DNA of 6,319 nt. It comes from Actinomycetes bacterium. GTDB taxonomy: Bacteria; Actinomycetota; Acidimicrobiia; Acidimicrobiales; Palsa-688. The stretch spans positions 1-6,319 of the forward strand of contig JAJZWW010000202.1 in the NCBI GenBank assembly GCA_021846485.1, written 5' to 3'. The notes beneath the pieces are model-generated. The model saw nothing but the letters and a program-made list of their open reading frames with translations. It was not told the DNA's origin and searched no databases. Positions 1-5,704 of the stretch are shown here, piece after piece. The translations under genes and the position numbers were made by a program. Every line of letters begins with the position of its first letter. Positions within the stretch are counted from its first letter, which is position 1.

Positions 1-688
1 CCGCGTCGCGGGCTGCGGCGGCCAGGGCGGCGGCGCCCCGCCCCGCCAGGCGTCCACCGGCGACCGCCCACCCGGCCACCCTCGAAAGGGGCGTCGCGGT
101 GAGCACCAGCAGGCCGACCAGGCCGGCGGCGACCAGCACCACCGCGGCGCCCACCCCCGACAGCCCGGCGCGCAGTGGCCCGCCGGCGGCGTAGCCGAGC
201 AGTCCCCCGGCGGGCCGGAGCCCCGCGAGCAGCGCCGGGCGGGCCACCGCCGACGGAGCGCGGGCCGAGTCGAGCAGCCCGCAGGTGGCGACGAGGACCA
301 GCAGCGACCCGGCGACCAGCCGGGCGGGCGAGACCCGGGGGGATCCGCCAGGCTCGTCGGGGAGGTGGGGGCGCACGACGAGGGCGGCTCCGACCGCCGC
401 CAGGGCCGGAGGGGCGAGGACCCGGGCGAGGCCCAGCAGGTCGGCGGCGCCGGTGCGCAGGCCGCGCCCGGCCGGGCCGGCCAGGTCGCTGTAGATGCCC
501 AGGCCGGCGAGCACCGCCAAGAGCAGGATCAGCCCTCCCCACGCTTCGGGCGGCACCCGCCGCAGCCGGGCCGCGAGGGAGCGGCGGGCGGCCGGTCGGG
601 GACCGCCGCGGGAGGGTGCCCGGCGGGCCGGCGGGGCGCTCCGGGCTCGGGCGGGGGCGCCGCGGCGCCGCGGCGAGCTCGTCTTCAC
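1..688 (-). CDS. ftsK: FtsK/SpoIIIE-type DNA translocase, N-terminal membrane part (partial)
   Basis: Reading the minus strand from a GTG at 688-686 gives 229 codons without a stop to the window edge, so the C-terminal part lies outside. It begins with a basic, Arg/Pro/Ala-rich tail (residues 1-46), then has hydrophobic segments at about 51-66, 83-105, 123-140 and 178-198. Before the last helix come GGLLGYAAGGPLRAGL (161-176), and the helix ends near LVLTATPLSRVAG. A basic tail, four membrane segments and a GGLLG...GGPLR stretch are typical of FtsK N-termini. The family anchors at the division septum through this part and pumps DNA with a C-terminal RecA-like motor and gamma domain, which cannot be seen here. 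Start choice is uncertain: 688 gives a family-like VKTSSPRRRG beginning with a weak GGGG upstream; an in-frame GTG at 715 directly abuts GGGGGAGGA, too close for a normal SD. Long plus-strand frames across this region are shadows. Confidence 0.85.
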   Translation of the reverse strand, partial: MKTSSPRRRGAPARARSAPPARRAPSRGGPRPAARRSLAARLRRVPPEAWGGLILLLAVLAGLGIYSDLAGPAGRGLRTGAADLLGLARVLAPPALAAVGAALVVRPHLPDEPGGSPRVSPARLVAGSLLVLVATCGLLDSARAPSAVARPALLAGLRPAGGLLGYAAGGPLRAGLSGVGAAVVLVAAGLVGLLVLTATPLSRVAGWAVAGGRLAGRGAAALAAAARDA

Positions 689-829
689 AGCAGCCCCAAC
701 GCTACCAGCAGCCACTCCTCCCCCACGGGGATGCCGCCGGTCGGCGGGGCCGTCCCCGGCGACTATCCTCGATCGCTCACCGCCGGGCGGAGCGAGACGC
801 CGCCGGCGCACGACCGAGGAGGTCCGCGG
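689..829. promoter_or_regulatory. Divergent intergenic region between ftsK and the sulfotransferase gene
   Basis: These 141 bases separate two divergently read genes and should carry both promoters. On the plus strand TATCCT at 764-769 is a fair sigma70-type -10 box, about 60 bases before the sulfotransferase start, but no TTGACA-like -35 box is seen at the usual distance. A small inverted repeat, CCGCC-ggtc-GGCGG, lies at 734-747. No convincing coding sequence is seen here. The promoter reading is inference. Confidence 0.35.
816..823 (+). promoter_or_regulatory. Shine-Dalgarno sequence deciding the sulfotransferase start
   Basis: GAGGAGGT lies six bases before the GTG at 830. It closely matches the 16S anti-SD sequence and is the main reason to prefer 830 over the in-frame GTG at 899. 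Confidence 0.7.
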
Positions 830-2110
830 GTGCAACCCACAGCCGAGCCGGGGGCGGCGGCGGGCGCCGGCCAGGAGCCACGAGGAGAAGGGGGGAAAGT
901 GGGGGCCGGGGCGAGCGGAGCCGGCGGCGGCCCCGGGGACGGCGGCGCCGCCGGGCCGGGCTTCGTGGTGTGCACCGCCCGGAGCGGCTCCACGCTGCTG
1001 CGCTGGCTGCTCGACAGCCACCCCGAGATCGCCTGCCCGAGCGAGACCGAGCTGGCCGACCTGGCCCGGCACTGCGCGTCGGTGTCCGGGCGCCTCGGGT
1101 TCCCCGAGGGCCAGGGGGTCGCCGACGCGGTCGCCCGGGAGACCGTCGAGCGGCTGATCGCCCCCTACCTGGCCACCAAGGGCAAGGCGCGCTGGTGCGA
1201 CAAGTCGCTGTCGACCGTCGAGCAGGTCGACGTGGTCGCCCGGGTGTGGCCCGACGCCCGCTTCGTGTTCCTCTACCGCCACTGCATGGACTTCATCGGC
1301 TCCGCGCTCGAGGCCGAGCCGTTCGGGCTGGAGGCCTACGGCTTCGGGACCTTCGCCAGGGTGCACCCGACCAACCACGTGGCCGCCCTCGGCGCCTACT
1401 GGCACGAGCGCACCACCCGGATGCTGAAGGCCGAGGAGGAGCTGCCCGCCGAGCGGCGCGCCCGGGTGCGCTACGAGGACCTGGTCGCCGACCCCGACGC
1501 CACCCTCGCCCCGGTGTGGGAGCTGCTCGGCGTGGACCCGCTCACCGGGGTCGGGCAGGCCGCGTTCGGCCAGAGCCACGACGGCGGCGGGCCCGCCGAC
1601 CACAAGATCTGGCTCACCCGCGACGTGCACGACCGCTCGGTGGGCCGGGGCGCCCGGGTCCCCCCCGGGCACCTCCCCGTCGGGCTGCGCGACGGGATCA
1701 ACGAGCAGCTCGCCCGCCTCGGCTATGCGGTCCTCGACCCGTCCTGGGGCTGCGCCGGCCCGCCGCCGCCCGAGACCGGGGAGCCCACCCACGTCGAGCT
1801 GCGCATCGTCGACGGGCACCGGCTCCTCTGGAGGACGGTGCTCGACCTGCAGGCCGCCGAGACCCTCGACCCCGCCCAGGCCGCCCCCCCGCCGCTGGTC
1901 GTGGCGATCGAGCGGCGGGCGATGCCCGAGCTGATCGCCGACCGTGGGGCGCTCGCCCCGGCGATCCGCCGGCGTGACGTCCGCTGGTACGGGCTGCCCG
2001 CCGGCAGCTACGACGGCGAGCGCCTCTACTTCGACAACCTGGTCGAGCTGCTGGCCACCCACGGCGAGTACCTGATGAAGCTGACCGACCCGGCCGCCGC
2101 CGGCACCTGA
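830..2110 (+). CDS. PAPS-dependent sulfotransferase family protein with extra C-terminal domain
   Basis: 426 residues from the GTG at 830. It should transfer a sulfuryl group from PAPS to a hydroxyl or amine of an unknown acceptor in the cytoplasm. After a Gly/Ala-rich, probably disordered tail (1-43) comes FVVCTARSGSTLLRWLL (45-61), the 5'-phosphosulfate-binding loop. It is followed by HPEIACPSETEL (64-75), CDKS (123-126), and FVFLYRHCMDFIGSAL (145-160), where R150 and S158 fit the 3'-phosphate-binding motif. RYEDLVADP (214-222) is the usual later motif. The sulfotransferase fold seems to end near residue 305. Residues 320-426 form a further domain, with VELRIVDGHRLLWRTVLDLQ first and LVVAIERRAMPELIADRG later. 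Its pattern loosely resembles SCP2-type lipid-binding domains, but this is a guess. The family is clear (Sulfotransfer_3-like rather than classic Stf0); the acceptor is not. An alternative start at 899 would give 403 residues and remove only the disordered tail. Confidence 0.82.
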   Translation: MQPTAEPGAAAGAGQEPRGEGGKVGAGASGAGGGPGDGGAAGPGFVVCTARSGSTLLRWLLDSHPEIACPSETELADLARHCASVSGRLGFPEGQGVADAVARETVERLIAPYLATKGKARWCDKSLSTVEQVDVVARVWPDARFVFLYRHCMDFIGSALEAEPFGLEAYGFGTFARVHPTNHVAALGAYWHERTTRMLKAEEELPAERRARVRYEDLVADPDATLAPVWELLGVDPLTGVGQAAFGQSHDGGGPADHKIWLTRDVHDRSVGRGARVPPGHLPVGLRDGINEQLARLGYAVLDPSWGCAGPPPPETGEPTHVELRIVDGHRLLWRTVLDLQAAETLDPAQAAPPPLVVAIERRAMPELIADRGALAPAIRRRDVRWYGLPAGSYDGERLYFDNLVELLATHGEYLMKLTDPAAAGT

Positions 2111-2317
2111 GCGGCCACGCGGCTCGGGCCGGCCGCGCCCGGCCACGACCACCGCCCCGGCTCCCCGTCGACCGGAACGGCGAGCTCCACCGGCAAGGTC
2201 CAGCCCCGCCCCGGCCACCACCCCGGCTCCCCGCGAGGGTCGTCTCGGGGGTCTCGTCGCCCGGCTGCCGCGACCCGGCATCGCCGGTGGAGCGGACTAC
2301 CGCCCCGGTTCCGGCCC
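2111..2317. repeat. Intergenic gap with imperfect short repeats and a small hairpin
   Basis: There is no gene here. CCCCGGCTCCCCG occurs at 2155-2167 and again at 2221-2233, exactly 66 bases apart, each preceded by a related GGCCACnACC stretch. A degenerate third copy, CCCCGGTTCCGG, lies at 2303-2314 just before the next gene. Directly after the sulfotransferase stop, CGCGGC (2118-2123) can pair with GCCGCG (2132-2137) around an 8-base loop. That could be a weak terminator, but there is no T tract. The region should also contain any promoter of the AidB-like gene; no clear one is visible. Confidence 0.4.
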
Positions 2318-3979
2318 GTGCGAGACTGCGCCGTGACGTTCCGGACCGCTCGCGACGACCTGCTGGCGTGGCGGGGTGCCTTCCCCACCGATCCGTACGA
2401 GGCCGACGGCCCGCTCCGGGCAATCCTCGCCGGCGCGCTGCCGGCCGAGCGCACGGCGGCGCTGGAGCCGGTGGCGCGGGCCTTTGGGCGTGAGGTCGTC
2501 CAGGTCGTCGCTCCGTGCGCGCTGCGCTACGAGCACCGGGCGCACCTGCCGGAGCTGACCCGCTACGACGCCGTCGGTCGGCGGGTCGAGCAGGTCGCGT
2601 TCGACCCCGACTACCACACCGCCGGAGCGGTCGTGTGGGGCAGCGGGCTGGTGGCTCTCACCGGCCTGCCGGGCCGGGCGTTCGAGCAGGCAACCCTCCT
2701 CTACCTCCTGTCCCTGGAGGGTGAAGCAGGTCACGCCTGCCCGGCGGTGTGCACGATCGGCCTGGCCCGGGCCCTCCGGCGGGTAGCCTCCGGGGAGATC
2801 CGCGACCGCTTCCTCCCCCCGCTGCTGCGGACCGACTACCGCACGGCCGAGCGCGCCTCCCAGTTCCTCACCGAGGTCCAGGGAGGCAGCGACGTCGGCG
2901 CCAACGAGACGGTGGCCGACCCGCGCGGGGACGGCAGCTACGCGCTGAGCGGCGAGAAGTGGTTCTGCTCCGTAGCCGACGCGCAGCAGTTCCTCGTCAC
3001 CGCACGGGTGCCGGGTGGCCCCCCTGGGACCCGCGGCCTCGGATGCTTCGTCATGCCCCGCCTGGTCGACGGCGCGCCCAACGGCGTCACCCTGCGGCGG
3101 CTGAAGGACAAGCTCGGCACGCGGGGCATGGCGTCGGGGGAGGTGGACTTCGATGGAGCCATCGCCTGGCCCCTGGGACCCGTCGAGCACGGCTTTCGCA
3201 CCGCCGTCGGCGTGGTGCTCAACACCAGCCGGTGGATGACGGCCGTCGGCGCCGCCGGCATGATGCGCCGCTCCTATCTCGAAGCCTCCGCCTACGCCCG
3301 GCACCGGCGCGCCTTCGGCAGCCCCATCCGCGAGTTCCCGGCGGTCCGGGCGATCCTCGCCCAGCTCCGCGTCTCCTGGCTCGGGGCCCTGCACCTGGTC
3401 TTCGCCCTCACCGCCCTCGAGGACCGGATCGACTCGGGGAGCGCGGACGACGAAGCCGTGCTCTACCACCGCTTCTTGGTGAACGCGACCAAGTACGCCT
3501 GCTCGGTAGACGCCACCAGCGCGGTGCGCCAGGCCATTGAGGTGCTCGGCGGAAACGGCACCATCGAGGAGTTCAGCGTCCTGCCCCGCCTCTATCGCGA
3601 CTCGATCGTCTACGAGTCGTGGGAAGGCACCCACAACGTCCTCGTCGCCCAGGTCCTGGCCGACCTCCGTCGCCTGCCCATCCTCGAGGTCGTGGCCGGA
3701 CGCCTCGGCCAGCTGTGCCGCTCCGCCGGCTCGCTGGCCGGCGACCGGGCACGAGCCGGCCTCGACCGCGCCGTCGACGAGGCGGAGCGGGCGGTCGGCG
3801 ACCCCGACCACGGCACCCGCTTCTTCCGTCACACCCTGGACCGGCTGATCGTGGTGGCGCGCGCCGCCTACCTCTTGGAGGCAGGGCAGGAGCTCGCCGC
3901 CGAGCACCTCCTCGCCGCGCCCCTGCCCGAACCCGACGCGGCGACGGCCGCGCGCGTCGACGCCCTGGCGGAGGAGTGA
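2318..3979 (+). CDS. AidB-like acyl-CoA dehydrogenase family flavoprotein
   Basis: 553 residues, close to the length of E. coli AidB. It is a predicted FAD enzyme introducing an alpha-beta double bond into an acyl-CoA; the substrate is not predictable. Several stretches match the AidB branch. LPELTRYDAVGRRVEQV (77-93) is the AidB-type N-terminal stretch. CPAVCTIGLA (141-150) and FLTEVQGGSDVG (183-194) belong to the FAD/substrate domain. SGEKWFCS (211-218), RLKDKLGTRGMASGEVDF (261-278) and MMRRSYLEASAYARHR (315-330) follow. RRAFGSPI (330-337) is the flavin-binding arginine region, and EVLGGNGTIEE (408-418) and YESWEGTHN (432-440) end the core. E436 in WEG aligns with the catalytic glutamate. 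Residues 450-553 are a helical extension. AidB of E. coli also binds DNA and responds to alkylation; nothing here shows that role. GTG at 2318 is the first start after the preceding stop; GTG at 2333 is an alternative. Neither has a good SD, so the N-terminus is uncertain. Confidence 0.87.
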   Translation: MRDCAVTFRTARDDLLAWRGAFPTDPYEADGPLRAILAGALPAERTAALEPVARAFGREVVQVVAPCALRYEHRAHLPELTRYDAVGRRVEQVAFDPDYHTAGAVVWGSGLVALTGLPGRAFEQATLLYLLSLEGEAGHACPAVCTIGLARALRRVASGEIRDRFLPPLLRTDYRTAERASQFLTEVQGGSDVGANETVADPRGDGSYALSGEKWFCSVADAQQFLVTARVPGGPPGTRGLGCFVMPRLVDGAPNGVTLRRLKDKLGTRGMASGEVDFDGAIAWPLGPVEHGFRTAVGVVLNTSRWMTAVGAAGMMRRSYLEASAYARHRRAFGSPIREFPAVRAILAQLRVSWLGALHLVFALTALEDRIDSGSADDEAVLYHRFLVNATKYACSVDATSAVRQAIEVLGGNGTIEEFSVLPRLYRDSIVYESWEGTHNVLVAQVLADLRRLPILEVVAGRLGQLCRSAGSLAGDRARAGLDRAVDEAERAVGDPDHGTRFFRHTLDRLIVVARAAYLLEAGQELAAEHLLAAPLPEPDAATAARVDALAEE

Positions 3980-4038
3980 GCTCCGCTACGCGTGCCGCCC
4001 ACGACCAAGGCCCGAGCTACGCCGTCCTTGTCTCGGCT

Positions 4039-4069
4039 GCGCCGGCGACAGAAAGGGAGCCGCCGGCGC
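4039..4069 (+). terminator. Perfect 9-bp GC stem hairpin, probable terminator of the AidB-like gene
   Basis: GCGCCGGCG (4039-4047) is the exact reverse complement of CGCCGGCGC (4061-4069), with a purine-rich 13-base loop. It starts 60 bases after the AidB-like stop. There is no T tract, but hairpins without T tracts are proposed terminators in high-GC actinobacteria. The function is inference; the inverted repeat itself is certain. Confidence 0.5.
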
Positions 4070-4166
4070 CCTGTGCGAACCGTCCGTACCGACCGGCCGG
4101 GGGCCTTGCCCGTCCCACGCCCGTCCTTCGACACCGTGGCAACCCTGTTGTCGACGAGGCGGCCGC

Positions 4167-4200
4167 GCACCGCCGGCACGGGCGACGTTGTGCCGGGTGC
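4167..4200 (-). terminator. Bulged hairpin downstream of gcdH, possible terminator
   Basis: CCGGCAC (4173-4179) pairs with GTGCCGG (4190-4196) around a 10-base loop. The stem continues past a two-base bulge with GCAC (4167-4170) and GTGC (4197-4200). It lies 82 bases beyond the gcdH stop and, being symmetrical, could stop transcription from both sides. There is no T tract. Confidence 0.4.
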
Positions 4201-4281
4201 CCGCCTCACCCCAATGCGCCATGCCGGCGGCCTGGCTGCGCTCGCCCTGTAGCCCGTCGTCCGCCGGGGCCGGGCCCGGTC

Positions 4282-5448
4282 TCATCGGTACGCGGAGATC
4301 CCTGTCAGAGCCTGCCCGATCGCGAGCTGGTGCACCTCGGCGGTCCCCTCGTAGGTCAGCACCGACTCGAGGTTGTTGGCGTGACGGAGGACCGGGTACT
4401 CGGTGGTGATCCCGGCGGCGCCGAGCACGGTGCGGCACACGCGGGCGATGGCAATGGCCTCGCGCACGTTGTTGAGCTTGCCGACGCTCACCTGCTCGGG
4501 GCGTAGCCGCCCCTGGTCCTTCAGCCGCCCGAGGTGGAGCGCCAGCAGCAGACCCTTGGAAAGCTCCACCGCGGCGTCCGCGAGCTTGGCCTGGGTCAGC
4601 TGGAAGCCGGCGATCGGCCGGTCGAACTGGACCCGGTCGCCGGCGTAGGCCAAGGCGGTGTTGAGGCAGTCGCGGGCGGCGCCCATGGCCCCCCAGACGA
4701 TCCCGAAGCGCGCCTCGTCGAGGCACGACAGCGGCGCCGACAGCCCCCGGCCCTCGGGGAGCATCGCCGAGGCGGGCAGGCGCACGTCCTGGAGCGCCAG
4801 CTCGGACGTCGCCGAGGCGCGCAGCGACAGCTTGTGGTGGATGTCGCCGGCCGAGAAGCCCGGCGTCCCCCGGGGCACGAGGAAGCCACGGATCCCCTCG
4901 TCGGTGCGGGCCCACACGGTCGCCACGTCGGCGAGGCTGCCGTTGGTGATCCACATCTTCGCGCCGTTCAGCACCCAGTCGCTCCCGTCGCGCCGGGCAG
5001 TCGTCCGCATCCCGGCGGGGTTGGAGCCGAAGTCCGGCTCGGTCAGCCCGAAGCAGCCGATGGCCTCGCCGCTCGCGAGGCGCGGCAGCCACTCCTGCTT
5101 TTGCTCCCCGGAGCCCCACCGCCAGATCGAGTACATCGCCAGCGACCCCTGCACCGACACGAAGCTGCGCAGCCCGCTGTCGCCGGCTTCGAGCTCCAGG
5201 CAGGCCAGCCCGTAGCTGACCGCATTGGTGCCGGCGCACCCGTAACCCGTGAGGTGCATCCCGAACAGCCCCAGGCCGCCGAGCTCCGACGCCAGCTCCC
5301 CGGGCGCAACGCCCTCCTCGAACCAGGCGGCGATGTTCGGCCGCACCGCCTTGTCGACGAAGCTGCGGACCGTCTGCTGGACCATGCGCTCCTCGTCGTC
5401 GAGCAGCGAGCCGAAGTCGACGAGGGCACTGGCGTCGTCGAGAGCCAC
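4282..5448 (-). CDS. gcdH: Glutaryl-CoA dehydrogenase
   Basis: 388 residues from GTG 5448-5446, chosen because AGGAGGT sits six bases upstream and the protein then has the family's usual length; a start at 5511 would add 21 atypical residues. The enzyme oxidises and decarboxylates glutaryl-CoA to crotonyl-CoA in lysine/tryptophan/glutarate breakdown, passing electrons from FAD to ETF. GCDH-specific stretches are LEAGDSGLRSFVSVQGSL (86-103), CFGLTEPDFGSNP (132-144), MWITNGSLADVATVWART (165-182), KLSLRASATSE (206-216) and LTYEGTAEVHQLAIGQALTG (364-383). Y366-E367 carries the catalytic base. E87, R94, S98 and T168 match residues I recall from human GCDH as contacting or positioning the substrate carboxylate; together with Y366 they suggest the decarboxylating type. 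One oddity is LGAAGI (342-347) in place of the common LGGNGI. The gene converges on the AidB-like gene; its upstream region has operator-like repeats. Confidence 0.94.
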   Translation of the reverse strand: MALDDASALVDFGSLLDDEERMVQQTVRSFVDKAVRPNIAAWFEEGVAPGELASELGGLGLFGMHLTGYGCAGTNAVSYGLACLELEAGDSGLRSFVSVQGSLAMYSIWRWGSGEQKQEWLPRLASGEAIGCFGLTEPDFGSNPAGMRTTARRDGSDWVLNGAKMWITNGSLADVATVWARTDEGIRGFLVPRGTPGFSAGDIHHKLSLRASATSELALQDVRLPASAMLPEGRGLSAPLSCLDEARFGIVWGAMGAARDCLNTALAYAGDRVQFDRPIAGFQLTQAKLADAAVELSKGLLLALHLGRLKDQGRLRPEQVSVGKLNNVREAIAIARVCRTVLGAAGITTEYPVLRHANNLESVLTYEGTAEVHQLAIGQALTGISAYR

Positions 5449-5454
5449 AGACCT

Positions 5455-5461
5455 ACCTCCT
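5455..5461 (-). promoter_or_regulatory. Shine-Dalgarno sequence of gcdH
   Basis: AGGAGGT on the minus strand ends six bases before the GTG at 5448. This decides the start against the in-frame codon at 5511. Confidence 0.75.
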
Positions 5462-5467
5462 GGCGTC

Positions 5468-5502
5468 ACGACCGGTCGTAGCCGTAGCGAGCCGCGGTCG
5501 TA
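5468..5502. promoter_or_regulatory. Palindrome and direct repeat upstream of gcdH, possible operator
   Basis: ACGACCGGTCGT at 5468-5479 is a perfect 12-bp palindrome, 20 bases upstream of the gcdH start codon. CGGTCGTA occurs at 5473-5480, overlapping the palindrome's right half, and again at 5495-5502. The copies are 22 bases apart, about two helical turns. A minus-strand TAGGGT at 5520-5515 could be a -10 box just upstream, placing the repeats in the early transcript or promoter region. A regulator-binding site fits this arrangement, but no regulator gene is in the window. Confidence 0.4.
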
Positions 5503-5593
5503 CCGGGCCACCTGACCCTATCCTCCGGACCCTGGCCGGCGCATCACCCCAGCGCCCGACCGGCCCGGCGCGCCCGGGGCCGCGACGACACCG

Positions 5594-5625
5594 CACCCCG
5601 GTCACCCCGGTCACCCCGGTCACCC
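5594..5625. repeat. 9-bp tandem repeat, about 3.6 copies
   Basis: CACCCCGGT is repeated exactly at 5594-5602, 5603-5611 and 5612-5620, followed by CACCC. It lies between gcdH and the oxidoreductase relic. On the minus strand it reads as GGTGACCGG-type repeats that would encode a Gly-Asp-Arg run, but no real gene uses it. Confidence 0.85.
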
Positions 5626-5704
5626 TGCTGGCACCACCGGTGCGAGCAGCCGGGCCCGGCGGGCTTCGCGGTGGGTACGATCCTCGGAGCGGTCGGCGGC
5701 ACCC

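Larger units (their letters stand above)
3980..4281. other. Convergent intergenic region, no supported gene
   Basis: This stretch of about 300 bases lies between the stop of the AidB-like gene and the stop of gcdH, which face each other. Open frames cross it on both strands, but their products are Arg/Pro/Gly-rich with no recognisable motif, as expected of non-coding high-GC DNA. It holds two hairpins, annotated separately, and a short CCGGG/CCCGG inverted repeat at 4264-4279 just beyond the gcdH stop. Confidence 0.6.

Noticed and set aside
175..1977. A 600-residue plus-strand frame.
   Set aside because: Its product is an Arg/Pro/Gly-rich low-complexity string with no motif. It lies antisense to ftsK and out of frame with the clear sulfotransferase.
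365..2110. A longer, 581-residue version of the sulfotransferase.
   Set aside because: The extra N-terminal part is antisense to the membrane segments of ftsK and is low complexity. A strong SD six bases before GTG 830 marks the real start.
2108..2318. Sulfotransferase and AidB-like genes are in the same frame with no stop between 2111 and 2317, suggesting read-through or a split fusion gene.
   Set aside because: About 69 stop-free codons are unremarkable at this base composition. The intervening translation is low complexity, and both proteins look complete on their own.
2297..3907. A 536-residue minus-strand frame opposite the AidB-like gene.
   Set aside because: It is a shadow: the plus-strand protein matches the AidB branch of acyl-CoA dehydrogenases along its length, while the antisense product has no recognisable motif.
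3992..4252. Small plus-strand frame of 86 residues in the convergent gap.
   Set aside because: It has no SD, no motif and an Arg/Pro-biased composition, and it spans both hairpins.
3986..5239. A 417-residue minus-strand frame over gcdH.
   Set aside because: It is in the wrong frame relative to the unmistakable GCDH motifs, and it runs into the non-coding convergent gap.
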